Positions 7,429-14,858 of a stretch of DNA of 21,953 bases are shown in pieces. Source of the DNA: Sandaracinaceae bacterium. Its GTDB lineage: Bacteria; Myxococcota_A; Polyangia; Polyangiales; Houyiibacteriaceae. A program made the translations under genes and the position numbers. Location: the NCBI GenBank assembly GCA_016706685.1, contig JADJJE010000047.1, forward strand, positions 1 through 21,953, written 5' to 3'. The number at the start of each line of letters is the position of its first letter. Position 1 is the first letter of the stretch. The notes below the pieces were generated by a model that was given only the letters and a program-made list of their open reading frames with translations, did no database searches and was not told where the DNA came from.

Positions 7429-8541
7429 ATGAGTTCAGGCCAACGAGACACGCACAGCGCGCACGAGACCCCCTGGTGGCGGCGCGCGGTGTTCGGTGTG
7501 CTGTGTGCCGGCCTGCTCGCGGTCGCGGCCCACGCCAGCGCCCAGGCGGTGCCGGCCGAGGACACGGCCCGCGAAGCCGACGCAACCGATGCCGACGCAA
7601 CCGATGCCGACGCCACCGAAGCCGGCTCCACCGAAGCTGACGGTGCCGACGCCGACGCCACCGAAGCCGGCTCCACCGAAGCTGACGGTGCCGACGCGGA
7701 CAGCCCCGCGGACGAGCCGGTGCTGCCCTTCGTGCCCACCGAGCCGGCCACGTACCCCATCCCGTACTCGCAGCGGCCGCTCAACCTGCCGCGCTTCCAC
7801 GCGCGCGCCGGCGGTGGGTTGCGCGTCTACCACTACGACGACGAGACTCGCGCCCGCACCAACCAGGACACCTCCATCTCGATGACCCTGGGCGGCAGCT
7901 TCGCCGTCACCGACTGGCTCGAGTTCGGCGTGATGGACGAGCGCATCGGCATGCGCCACCCGGTGATCGCCGGCGGCGAGATCCCGCAGGGCCTCGTCGC
8001 CCTGGCGCTCACCCCCGACCTCGAGTTCGGCGACATCCCGGTGCACGCCCGCGTGCGCGTGGTGGCGGACCCGTCGTTCGACGTCTCCATCGACGTCGGC
8101 GTGGTCATCCCCGTCACGGGCGACCTCGCGCTGTTCGGCGCCACGGTGGTGCGCGGCCGGCTCTCGGAGCGCTTCACCATCGACAGCGGCCTCGAGGTAG
8201 CGCTGCGCTTCGATCGCGACGACAACGACCCACACTTGGACTTGTTCCTGCCGTTCTCGGCGCTCATCCAGCTGCACCCCGCCGTGTTCCTCGCCGCGCG
8301 CACGGGCGTGCGCTGGGAGGACTTCGACAACCTGGCCTTCCCGCTGGGCTTCGAGTTCGGGTACACCATCGCGAACGACGTGCGCCCGCTCATGGACATC
8401 ACGTTGGGCTTCGGCTTCCCCGCGCTGGTCACCCCCAACAACCCGGACAAGGCGCAAGAAGACGTGTGGCAGGTGACCATCGCCGGCTACGCCTACTTCG
8501 CACTCTATCTGCTCTTGACACCGCTCGAACGCCGATGGTAG
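7429..8541 (+). CDS. Predicted outer-membrane beta-barrel protein with acidic repeat linker
   Basis: 370 residues of unrecognised family. A signal peptide is clear: basic n-region to about residue 19, hydrophobic AVFGVLCAGLLAVAAHASA, cleavage near 38. A low-complexity Ala/Asp/Thr/Glu linker (about 45-95) follows, containing a perfect 15-residue duplication. The remaining ~270 residues alternate polar and hydrophobic residues (for example LGGSFAVTDWLEFGVMDERI) with many short strands, as in outer-membrane barrels. The end contains an aromatic-rich strand (YAYFALYLLL). ATG at 7429 has AGGAG about 9 bases upstream. It follows fabI by 88 bases and the small lipoprotein by only 9, so it probably shares a transcript with the latter. 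Substrate or role unknown. Confidence 0.7.
   Translation: MSSGQRDTHSAHETPWWRRAVFGVLCAGLLAVAAHASAQAVPAEDTAREADATDADATDADATEAGSTEADGADADATEAGSTEADGADADSPADEPVLPFVPTEPATYPIPYSQRPLNLPRFHARAGGGLRVYHYDDETRARTNQDTSISMTLGGSFAVTDWLEFGVMDERIGMRHPVIAGGEIPQGLVALALTPDLEFGDIPVHARVRVVADPSFDVSIDVGVVIPVTGDLALFGATVVRGRLSERFTIDSGLEVALRFDRDDNDPHLDLFLPFSALIQLHPAVFLAARTGVRWEDFDNLAFPLGFEFGYTIANDVRPLMDITLGFGFPALVTPNNPDKAQEDVWQVTIAGYAYFALYLLLTPLERRW
7576..7695 (+). repeat. In-frame tandem repeats: 15-nt units followed by a perfect 45-nt duplication
   Basis: Two identical 15-base units (gccgacgcaaccgat) occupy 7576-7605. Two identical 45-base units occupy 7606-7650 and 7651-7695, each encoding ADATEAGSTEADGAD, and each beginning with a variant of the 15-base unit. 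I compared the two 45-base copies base by base and found no difference. The identity at synonymous positions points to recent duplication. All units are multiples of three, so reading frame is kept. Confidence 0.95.
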
Positions 8542-8550
8542 TCGCGAGCG

Positions 8551-8841
8551 ATGAAGACCTGGATGGGACTCGCCATGCTCACGCTGGCCCTCGGTTGCGC
8601 CAGCCACGAGGCAGCGCGCCTCGAGCGTCAACAGAGCAACCTTCGGCGTCGCGCCGGTTTCGACCTGCAGTGCCCCGAGCAGGAGCTGACACTCACTCCC
8701 CTCGGACGAGTGCAAGGCAACGGCTACACCCAACAGTATGGAGTCCGAGGTTGTGGTCGACAGGGGACGTACGTCCAGATTCTCCGATCCTGGGATGCCG
8801 ACTGGATCGCCAACACGAGTGGCGGCGACTCTGGACAGTGA
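8551..8841 (+). CDS. Small predicted lipoprotein with a cysteine pair
   Basis: 96 residues. A hydrophobic signal (MLTLALG) ends at C16, a likely lipidation site, although the lipobox (A-L-G-C) is not textbook. The mature part starts with a charged helix (residues 19-35, ARLERQQSNLRRR) and then a compact region with C41 (FDLQCP) and C68 (GVRGCGRQ), which may form a disulphide. Similar small C-terminal patterns (F-x-C-P ... Y-x-V-x-G-C-G) recur in myxobacterial lipoproteins as far as I recall; no function is known. It begins 9 bases after the barrel gene and is likely co-transcribed. Confidence 0.72.
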   Translation: MKTWMGLAMLTLALGCASHEAARLERQQSNLRRRAGFDLQCPEQELTLTPLGRVQGNGYTQQYGVRGCGRQGTYVQILRSWDADWIANTSGGDSGQ

Positions 8842-8885
8842 GTGACGCTCCGCTCGATTGAGCGACGTACACGCTGGAACCCGTG

Positions 8886-9755
8886 ATGCAGGTCCACCTC
8901 CTCGACGGCACCTACGAGCTCTTCCGTGCGCACTTCGGGGCGCCTTCGCGGCAGTCGCCCAGCGGCCAAGAGGTGGGCGCTACGGTGGGGCTGCTGCGCT
9001 CGTTCGCGGCGCTGCTGCGCGAGCCTGGTGTCACGCATGTGGCCTGCGCCTTCGATACCGTGATCGAGTCGTTCCGGAATGACCTCTTCGCGGGCTACAA
9101 GACCGGCGAGGGCATGGACCCGCTGCTGTACGCACAGTTCCCGCTGGCCGAGCGCGCCTGCGAAGCGCTGGGCATCGTCACGTGGCCCATGCGCGACGTG
9201 GAGGCCGACGACGCGCTCGCCAGCGCCGCCGCACGCCTGCGCGACGACCCCTCCGTGACACGCGTGCTGGTCTGCTCACCCGACAAGGACCTCACGCAGT
9301 GTGTGCGTGGCGAGCGCGTGGTGTCGTTCGACCGGCGCAAGCAAGAGACGCTCACCGAGGCCGGCGTGCTGGCCAAGTTCGGCGTGCCGCCCGCGTCCAT
9401 CCCGGACTACCTGGCGCTCGTGGGCGACACGGCCGACGGAATCCCCGGGATCCCGCGCTGGGGCCAGAAGGGCGCCGCCGCGGTGCTCCTGCGCTACGGC
9501 CACCTCGAGGCCATCCCGGACGACGCCGCGGCCTGGGACGTGAGCGTGCGAGGCGCGGCTGCCCTGGCCCAGAACCTGGCCGCCCAGCGCGAGGACGCGT
9601 GCCTGTTCCGCACGCTCGCCACCCTGCGCGAAGACGTGGCGCTCACACCGCCGGCCACCATGGAGGCGCTGCGCTGGAAGGGCGCCGACGCGGCCGCGCT
9701 CGGAGCGCTGTGCGCGGAGCTGGGCATCAGCCCGCCAGCGCTGCCCGCGGCGTGA
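8886..9755 (+). CDS. Stand-alone 5'-3' exonuclease / flap endonuclease (PolA N-terminal type)
   Basis: 289 residues matching the 5'-3' exonuclease domain of DNA polymerase I, without any polymerase domain. Metal-binding acidic residues are in place: D7 (LLDGTYELFRA), D57 (AFDTVIESFRNDLF), E106/D108/D109 (VEADDA), D133/D135 (SPDKDL) and D181/D184 in GDTADGIPGIPRWGQKGA, which is the helix-three-turn-helix DNA-binding motif. It would remove RNA primers or flaps during replication and repair. ATG at 8886 is used; GTG at 8883 immediately precedes it and is equally possible. The length is normal for free-standing family members. It ends 5 bases before the convergent mazF stop, leaving no room for a separate terminator. 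Confidence 0.9.
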   Translation: MQVHLLDGTYELFRAHFGAPSRQSPSGQEVGATVGLLRSFAALLREPGVTHVACAFDTVIESFRNDLFAGYKTGEGMDPLLYAQFPLAERACEALGIVTWPMRDVEADDALASAAARLRDDPSVTRVLVCSPDKDLTQCVRGERVVSFDRRKQETLTEAGVLAKFGVPPASIPDYLALVGDTADGIPGIPRWGQKGAAAVLLRYGHLEAIPDDAAAWDVSVRGAAALAQNLAAQREDACLFRTLATLREDVALTPPATMEALRWKGADAAALGALCAELGISPPALPAA

Positions 9756-9760
9756 GGGCT

Positions 9761-10114
9761 TCAGGCGGGAGCGATGCCGAGCCCCAAGGCCAGCCGCAGG
9801 CCGCGATCAACTTCGCTCAGCTTCCGGCGCGAGAGCGACCCCACGCGTTGCTCGAACAGGCTCTTGTCCACCGTGACGACCTGGCACACGAGGGCCACCG
9901 AGGGTCTGGGCAAGCCTGTTTCGCGGGCCGATAGCTCCACGTTCCCAACGGCCAAGCCACGCTGCAGGTTCGTGGTCAGCGGCACCACCATCACGGTGTG
10001 GAGGAGGCTGTCCGTCAAGAGGTCGTCTTGAACGATCACCACGGGCCGGCGAAAGCCCGGCGCCGAGCCCTGTGGCTCCGCGAAATCGGTCCACCATGTC
10101 TCCCCGCGCTTCAC
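9761..10114 (-). CDS. mazF: MazF/PemK-type endoribonuclease toxin
   Basis: 117 residues with the CcdB/PemK fold pattern: KRGETWWTDF at the N-terminus, the S1-S2 loop GSAPGFRRPVVIVQ with R23 as probable catalytic arginine, VVPLTTNL with T47/T48, and ALVCQVVTVDK with the conserved Q. The family cleaves mRNA at short sequences to stop growth. GTG at 10114 is chosen because it overlaps the antitoxin stop as GTGA and gives the usual short N-terminus; GTG at 10126 would add four residues. The toxin is normally held inactive by the upstream RHH antitoxin. The operon is convergent with the exonuclease gene. Confidence 0.9.
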   Translation of the reverse strand: MKRGETWWTDFAEPQGSAPGFRRPVVIVQDDLLTDSLLHTVMVVPLTTNLQRGLAVGNVELSARETGLPRPSVALVCQVVTVDKSLFEQRVGSLSRRKLSEVDRGLRLALGLGIAPA

Positions 10115-10356
10115 TCGCTGTCCCACTCCACGCTGAGCAGCGCCCGGCGTGCGGCCTCGCGCTGGAAGTCGTCCTTCGACGACGAGGCATCGTCGAATGC
10201 AGCGCTGTAAGAGCTGGTGATGCTCCGCTCGCTGCGCTCGGTGAGGTAGGCCTTGATCGCCCGAGTGAACAGCTCGCTGCGCGAGAGCCCAAGGCGTTTG
10301 GCGGCCTCCTCGGCTTCCGCAAAGACCTCATCGGGAATCGAGATCGCGGTCTTCAT
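10111..10356 (-). CDS. mazE: Ribbon-helix-helix antitoxin of the MazEF-type pair
   Basis: 81 residues. The N-terminal strand KTAISIP, helix A (DEVFAEAEEAAKRLGLS) and helix B (RSELFTRAIKAYLTER) form an RHH/MetJ-type DNA-binding domain. The acidic C-terminal tail with a tryptophan (VEWDSE) is the expected toxin-binding part. ATG at 10356 is chosen because RHH proteins begin just before the beta strand; the frame is open further upstream through the operator, which is not expected to be coding. It overlaps mazF by four bases. A perfect AT-rich inverted repeat just upstream is the likely autoregulatory site. The gene symbol is given by role; the RHH type differs from E. coli MazE (AbrB fold). Confidence 0.88.
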   Translation of the reverse strand: MKTAISIPDEVFAEAEEAAKRLGLSRSELFTRAIKAYLTERSERSITSSYSAAFDDASSSKDDFQREAARRALLSVEWDSE

Positions 10357-10362
10357 GGGCGA

Positions 10363-10382
10363 AGTATAACCAGAGTTATACT
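10363..10382. promoter_or_regulatory. Palindromic operator/promoter of the mazEF operon
   Basis: Perfect inverted repeat with 8-base arms agtataac and gttatact around a 4-base centre (caga), 6 bases upstream of the antitoxin ATG. On the minus strand it contains two -10-like hexamers (TATAAC and TATACT). It is strikingly AT-rich for this genome. RHH antitoxins with their toxins bind such palindromes to repress their own promoter, so this is the likely operator overlapping the -10 region. If TATACT is used, the transcript would begin at or very near the ATG (leaderless). No clear -35 was found. Confidence 0.75.
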
Positions 10383-10438
10383 CGGCGACCAGTGTGTGGC
10401 CTGTGTGAGCTACCACCCCTGGCGAGGGCGCGCCGCGC

Positions 10439-10963
10439 TCAGCTCTTGGGCACGCGCACGGTGACGCGCACCTCGGGCTTCACCTTGAGGGCCCCGCCCA
10501 GCGCCTTGTAGGGCTTTATGCCGAAGTCCGGCTGCTGGAGCGTCACGTCGGTGGTCCAGCTGCTGCCGTCCTCGCGGATGGTGGCGCTGACGGTGCGCGT
10601 CTGGCCGTGCAACGTGAGGTTGCCGGTGACCACGCGGGTCTGCCCCTGCTCGCGCACGGACGTGGACTCGAAGGTGATGGTCGGGTAGCGGCGGCTGTCC
10701 AGCACGTCGTCCGAGATGTTGGCGAGGATCTTCTTCTTGTCGCCGTCGCCGAGGGTGCCGTGGTCTTCGCGCCCGTCCTTCATGGCGTTCAGCACGCTGA
10801 CGCGGTTCGCCTGGAAGGTGGCCTTCACGGACGACAGGTCGTCGGCCACGTCGATGCTGAACTCGTCCACGCGCATCTTGAGGTCGTGGGCCACCTTGGC
10901 GAGCAGCCCGTCCTTGTAGGAGAAGAGCAGGACTTCAGCGGACTTGGCGTCGAACTTCGGCAT
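10439..10963 (-). CDS. YceI-like domain protein
   Basis: 174 residues of the YceI/lipocalin-like beta-barrel family, whose members bind polyisoprenoids or other amphiphiles. Typical features are the start MPKFDAKSAEVLLFSYKDG, the segment ILANISDDVLDSRRYPTITFES at about 93-114, and TGNLTLHGQTRTVSA at about 125-139 before the final strands with DFGIKPYKALGGALKVK. There is no signal peptide, so it should be cytosolic, unlike E. coli YceI. The start at 10963 is chosen because the family begins here; the open frame upstream has no domain and runs into the neighbouring gene on the same strand. It ends 82 bases before mazE, which has its own operator. Confidence 0.85.
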   Translation of the reverse strand: MPKFDAKSAEVLLFSYKDGLLAKVAHDLKMRVDEFSIDVADDLSSVKATFQANRVSVLNAMKDGREDHGTLGDGDKKKILANISDDVLDSRRYPTITFESTSVREQGQTRVVTGNLTLHGQTRTVSATIREDGSSWTTDVTLQQPDFGIKPYKALGGALKVKPEVRVTVRVPKS

Positions 10964-11034
10964 GGGGCGGAGCCTAGCCGCAGGGGTGGGTGGGTGCAAT
11001 TTGGCGCCGACCGGCGACTCCGGCGTGGCGCGAG

Positions 11035-11964
11035 TCACACGCTGCGGACGCGCTTCAGCTCCTCGAGCCCCTCGAGCGTCTTGGGCCAGTCGCCCTTCAG
11101 CAGCCGCGACAGCCCGCGGTCGGCCAGCAGCACCCCATCGTTCTGGCAGCGCGCGCAGTAGTTGGTCTCGTGGTCGGCGTAGCGGATGCGCTGAATGGGC
11201 TTTGCGCACACGGGGCACGGCTGCCCGTACTTGCCATGGGCCGCCATGTCGGGGCGGAAGGCCGTGACCTTCTCGGGGAAGCCGCCGTCCAGCTCCGTGA
11301 TCATGCGCTCGCGGAACTCGCTGAGCACGGCCCGCGTGGCGTCGTACAGCCGCCCGAAGTCATCGTCCGTGAGGCGCGTGGTCCAGCGCACCGGGGTGAG
11401 CCGCGCGCGGTGCAGGATCTCGTCGCTGTACGCGTTGCCGATGCCGCTCAGCACGCGCGGGTCGGTCAGCGCGCGCTTGATGGTGTGGTTCTCGGCGGTG
11501 AGCGCTGTGCGAAAGCCAGCCAAGTCCACCTCGAGAGGCTCCACCCCGCCCGGGTCGTGCTCCCGCAGCGCGGCCTCGCCCGACACCACGTGCAGCTTGG
11601 CGCGCTTCTTCTTGCTAACCTCGCCGAGCGACAGCCGCCCAGTAGGGAAGTGCAGCGCGAACAGCGCCCCCGCCCGCGGGGAGAGCGGCTTCAGCGGCTT
11701 GCCACCCGCGACCGCCGGCTCGAAGCGCAGCCGCCCCGCGATCATCAGGTGGATGACGAAGTGCAGCTCGCCCTCGAAGCTGAGCACCACGCGCTTGCCC
11801 AGCCGGCTCACCTGCGTGACCACGCGCCCCTCGGCGCTGGCTGGCGCAGGGGTCACGGTGCGCAGCACGAAGGGGCTCAGCAGCTCGAAGCTGGAGAGCG
11901 GCTGGCCCACGACGCGCGCGCGCAGCGCGTGGCAGTAGGCGTCGATGTCGGGCAGCTCGGGCAT
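11035..11964 (-). CDS. Fpg/Nei-family DNA glycosylase/AP lyase
   Basis: 309 residues. Base-excision repair enzyme that removes oxidised bases and cuts the abasic site. The catalytic N-terminus is PELPD (P2 nucleophile after Met removal, E3), with the beta-hairpin lysine in RLGKRVVL near 56. The H2TH region has DPRVLSGIGNAYSDEIL (about 177-193). A C4 zinc finger (CPVC ... CARC, about 250-273) follows. The usual GR-S/T-T arginine motif of the finger is replaced by ADHETNYC, a variant that may alter lesion contacts. A C-terminal tail of about 35 residues runs past the finger. Whether it is Fpg-like (8-oxoG) or Nei-like cannot be decided here. Divergent from the 7-TM gene, with 118 bases between. 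Confidence 0.92.
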   Translation of the reverse strand: MPELPDIDAYCHALRARVVGQPLSSFELLSPFVLRTVTPAPASAEGRVVTQVSRLGKRVVLSFEGELHFVIHLMIAGRLRFEPAVAGGKPLKPLSPRAGALFALHFPTGRLSLGEVSKKKRAKLHVVSGEAALREHDPGGVEPLEVDLAGFRTALTAENHTIKRALTDPRVLSGIGNAYSDEILHRARLTPVRWTTRLTDDDFGRLYDATRAVLSEFRERMITELDGGFPEKVTAFRPDMAAHGKYGQPCPVCAKPIQRIRYADHETNYCARCQNDGVLLADRGLSRLLKGDWPKTLEGLEELKRVRSV

Positions 11965-12082
11965 GGGGTTCGCGTGCGGATCACCCGTGTGGGCGACCGT
12001 TGGGGAGTCTACCAGCGCCGAGATGGCACGGTGCGCAGGACGCTCGACAACGCGCCCCGGCGCCCTGTTAGACTATTGGCGA

Positions 12083-12883
12083 ATGAGCTGGCGACTCCTC
12101 CTGGCCCTGGTGTGCGTGCCCACGGTGCTGGCGTTCGACCTGCTGCTGATTCGCCGCATGCTCACCGCGTGGCAGCGCGCGCACCGCAGCGCGCACCTCT
12201 ACATCATCGCGGGCACGGCCATGTCCTTCGTGCTCGGGTTGGCCGGTGCCGCCCTCGTGGTGCTGGAGCTGGACCAGAGCGGCACGGACCGGGGCGCGTG
12301 GACGGTGCTGCGGGGCACGCTCACGCTCGCCACGGGGGTGAGCATCGCCTGCGTGGCGCTCTTCGGCGCGGCGGCGTTCCGCGAGCACGTGGCACGCGCC
12401 CAACAAGTGGCGCGCGTGTTCGCGCTCCTGGTGGTGGGGCTGACGGGGCTCGGGCTCGTGGTGGAGCCGGCGAACGTGCCGTCACCCGCTACGTGGAGCT
12501 ACGGCCTGCGCTTGCCACTCGTGGTGCTCAACGTCTCCGCGTTCGGCTGGGTGGCCCTCGCGGCGCTGCGCACCCACGCCTCGCTGGCCGAGGCGCAGGC
12601 GCTCGGGCGCGACACCAACCCGCTGGTCTTGCGGCGCATGCAGGTGCTGGGACGTGGCTCGGCGCTCGCGGCGCTGGGGCAGGTCACGCTGCTGCTGCCG
12701 GGCGTGCACGCGCGCATCGACGGCGACGCCCTGGGCTGGACGGCCATGTCCGCTTCGCTCTTGGGCGCGCTCGCCTTCGTGACGGCCATCTTCCTGACGT
12801 GGGCCACCCCACCGTGGGTGCGCGACCGCTGGCTGCGTGAGGCGCGCGTGTCCGCCACGCACGGCCCGGTGGAGGACGCATGA
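12083..12883 (+). CDS. Seven-helix integral membrane protein, unknown function
   Basis: 266 residues with about seven hydrophobic helices: 4-22, 37-62, 73-97, 112-129, 145-168, 194-212 and about 222-246. The loops are short and rich in Arg. I do not recognise a family; it lacks any catalytic domain and could be a small sensor or transporter-like protein. ATG at 12083 is chosen because it begins the first helix; the frame is open upstream but through the divergent promoter region. A TAGACT hexamer at 12069-12074 could be a -10 box, which would make the message nearly leaderless. The stop overlaps the start of the next gene as ATGA, so the two are coupled. Confidence 0.75.
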   Translation: MSWRLLLALVCVPTVLAFDLLLIRRMLTAWQRAHRSAHLYIIAGTAMSFVLGLAGAALVVLELDQSGTDRGAWTVLRGTLTLATGVSIACVALFGAAAFREHVARAQQVARVFALLVVGLTGLGLVVEPANVPSPATWSYGLRLPLVVLNVSAFGWVALAALRTHASLAEAQALGRDTNPLVLRRMQVLGRGSALAALGQVTLLLPGVHARIDGDALGWTAMSASLLGALAFVTAIFLTWATPPWVRDRWLREARVSATHGPVEDA

Positions 12884-13167
12884 GCCCCTTCGACGCCGTG
12901 GCCGCGCGCCTCGAAGCGAAGACGGCGCTGACGCGCACGCAAGCCCGCGGGACGCTGCGCCTGGCCTGCCGCGAGCTGGGTGTGCCGAGCGACGCGGCGT
13001 CACGCGCCGACATGCAGCTGCTGCTCTCGCGCGGGTTGGTGCCGGCGCTCAAGGCGCGGCGCGTCGCGTACCCCGATGACCTGCTGCATGCGCTGAACCA
13101 AGCGCTGGCCGCCGCCAGCGAGGGCGGCGCGGCGGCGCTGTACGGCATGTTCGACGACCTCGACTGA
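12880..13167 (+). CDS. Hypothetical 95-residue protein coupled to the 7-TM gene
   Basis: Unrecognised small, mostly helical soluble protein. The N-terminal half (MSPFDAVAARLEAKTALTRT, then QARGTLRLACRELGVPS) looks like two or three short helices. It ends with acidic FDDLD. No cysteine cluster, no signal and no membrane segment. Its start ATG overlaps the previous stop by four bases (ATGA), which argues that it is real and works with the membrane protein. G/C use at third positions is like its neighbours. Confidence 0.7.
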   Translation: MSPFDAVAARLEAKTALTRTQARGTLRLACRELGVPSDAASRADMQLLLSRGLVPALKARRVAYPDDLLHALNQALAAASEGGAAALYGMFDDLD

Positions 13168-13229
13168 TCGCCGGGGTCTGCGCGGCAGGCGGCTTGCTAC
13201 GAGCCTCACCGCGGGCATAGCCTCGATCC

Positions 13230-14099
13230 ATGCGCCCACGTCTCGTCGCCCTCATCGTGTCGCTCGCCTGCTCGGGGCTGGCCAGCTGTGACACACCGCC
13301 GGAGTCGCTCGGGCCACGCGCGTTCTTGGTCACGCGGGTCAGCATCGCGCTCGCGACGAGCGAAGACGGGGTCGCGGGCCTCGACCTCGACGGAGTCACT
13401 TCCACGGACGATCTACCAGCGGAGGACGGGGCGTGCGCGCACGCGGACCTGATCGGACTCGAGGGTGAGCCCGGCGTCGACAGCCAGCTCGCCATGCTGG
13501 GTGGGGCCATCGCGCTCTTCGGCTTCGGCGACATCAACGGCGTGCTGCAGCAGACCATCAATGAGGGCGGCCTGACCATCTTGGTGGAGCTCGACATGGT
13601 GGAGAACCTGGTGTCCGATCGCCGCGTCACCGTGTCGATGGTCCGCGGGGAAGGGCCGCTGGCACTGGGCACCGACGGACAAGCCGAGCCCGGTCAGTCG
13701 TTCGACATCATGACGGGCGCCGAGCCGTCTGGAGGAGAGGGCGCCATCGAGGACGGCGTGATCACCTTCGGCCCCATCCCCGGCCTGACGCTGCCGCTGC
13801 GCTTCCTGATGACCACGGGAGACGTGCGGCTCACGCGCATGCACGGGCGCTTCACCATCGACGAAGACGGCCGCGCGCACGGCATGCTGGGGGGTGTGGT
13901 GCCCATCGCCGACATCCAGGCGCTGGTCGCGCGTGTCATCGCCGACGGAGGCGGCACCGGCAACGCCTCGCTCCTGCCCATCTTGGATCGCGCGCTGAGC
14001 GGTGTGGCCGACTCCGACCTCGACCCCGAGACCATGCGCTGCACGGGCATCACCGCGGGCATCGAGATCGAGGCCGTGGAGGCGTTCATCCTGCGCTAG
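13230..14099 (+). CDS. Predicted lipoprotein, unknown function
   Basis: 289 residues. Signal peptide with a clear lipobox LASC and lipidation at C20. The mature part is rich in Gly, Asp and beta-forming stretches (for example FGFGDINGVLQQTINEGG near 106-123 and VRLTRMHGRFTIDEDG). Two Cys remain in the mature chain (in GACAHAD and MRCTGI). The layout (secreted, about 270 residues, one global domain) is common for myxobacterial lipoproteins; no family is recognised. It begins 62 bases after the small hypothetical and ends 27 bases before the methyltransferase. Confidence 0.75.
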   Translation: MRPRLVALIVSLACSGLASCDTPPESLGPRAFLVTRVSIALATSEDGVAGLDLDGVTSTDDLPAEDGACAHADLIGLEGEPGVDSQLAMLGGAIALFGFGDINGVLQQTINEGGLTILVELDMVENLVSDRRVTVSMVRGEGPLALGTDGQAEPGQSFDIMTGAEPSGGEGAIEDGVITFGPIPGLTLPLRFLMTTGDVRLTRMHGRFTIDEDGRAHGMLGGVVPIADIQALVARVIADGGGTGNASLLPILDRALSGVADSDLDPETMRCTGITAGIEIEAVEAFILR

Positions 14100-14126
14100 C
14101 CGACCCTTCGCGCTAGCCTCCGACCC

Positions 14127-14765
14127 GTGGACTTCCCCGGCCGCAGGCAGATCTTCGGCGCGCACATCGAGGCGCGGCGCCACCCGCTGGTGCCCGAACT
14201 CGCGCTCTTCCTGCTGGGCGAGGGGGTGGACCTCGAGGCGCACGTGCACGCCATCGTGGAGACCGACGACACGCCCATGTGGGCCTTTGCCTGGGCGGCG
14301 GGCGCAGCCCTCGCGCGGCACCTGCTGGACCACCCAGAGTTCGTGCGTGGGCTCGACGTGATCGACTTCGGAGCCGGCTCGGGCATCGCGGGGCTGGCGG
14401 CGGCGCGCGCGGGGGCGCGGTCCGTGGTGTGCGTGGACCTCGACCCGGAGGCGTTGGTGGCTTGCGCTGCGAACGCCGCGCTGAACGGGCTGGCCATCAC
14501 CACGGCGACGACGCGGCCGGCGAGCTGGGACGTGGCCCTCGCGGCAGACGTGCTGTACGAGCGCAGCAATGCGCCGATCCTGACGGAGCTGGCCGCCTGC
14601 GAGGCGGTCACCCTGGTGGGCGAGTCCAACCGCCCGGGTACACCACGCGTGTCAGCCAGCGCGCTCGCCGTCTACGACGTGCGCACGTTCCCGGACGTGG
14701 ACGTGCCGGTGACCCGAGCGGCCATCTACCGCTTCGAAGGGCGCCTCGGCTTCGAGCCCGGCTAG
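14127..14765 (+). CDS. Class I SAM-dependent methyltransferase, ETFB-lysine-methyltransferase-like
   Basis: 212 residues. The SAM-binding core has motif I VIDFGAGSGIAG at 78-89, the acidic residue of motif II in VDLDPEA (D104), ANAALNG at 115-121 and motif IV-like AADVLYE at 139-145. The preceding MWAFAWAAGAALARHLLDHP (51-70) is characteristic of bacterial relatives of human ETFB-KMT (METTL20), which methylate lysines of the electron-transfer flavoprotein beta subunit. Target here is unproven. Start is GTG at 14127, the only suitable start before FPGRRQIF. Length is normal for the family. It may be co-transcribed with the lipoprotein before it. Confidence 0.82.
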   Translation: MDFPGRRQIFGAHIEARRHPLVPELALFLLGEGVDLEAHVHAIVETDDTPMWAFAWAAGAALARHLLDHPEFVRGLDVIDFGAGSGIAGLAAARAGARSVVCVDLDPEALVACAANAALNGLAITTATTRPASWDVALAADVLYERSNAPILTELAACEAVTLVGESNRPGTPRVSASALAVYDVRTFPDVDVPVTRAAIYRFEGRLGFEPG

Positions 14766-14847
14766 CGCCAGACAAGGCCTGGCCAAGCGCCGTGCGTCAC
14801 GCGGAATGGCTCACGCCGCCGCGCCTCGTGCGCTATGGTCGCGGCCG

Positions 14848-14855
14848 AAGGTGAG
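14848..14855 (+). promoter_or_regulatory. Shine-Dalgarno deciding the start of the restriction-methyltransferase
   Basis: AAGGTGAG lies 3 bases before GTG 14859 (core AGGTG to GTG is about 5 bases). The alternative ATG at 14835 has no such site and sits inside a -10-like TATGGT, so GTG 14859 is preferred. Confidence 0.5.
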
Positions 14856-14858
14856 CAC

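Noticed and set aside
4893..7784. 963-codon minus-strand open frame
   Set aside because: It crosses fabI, the kinase and the barrel gene in wrong frames; the repeat-like SASVEPASVASA stretch is the antisense of the acidic linker repeat.
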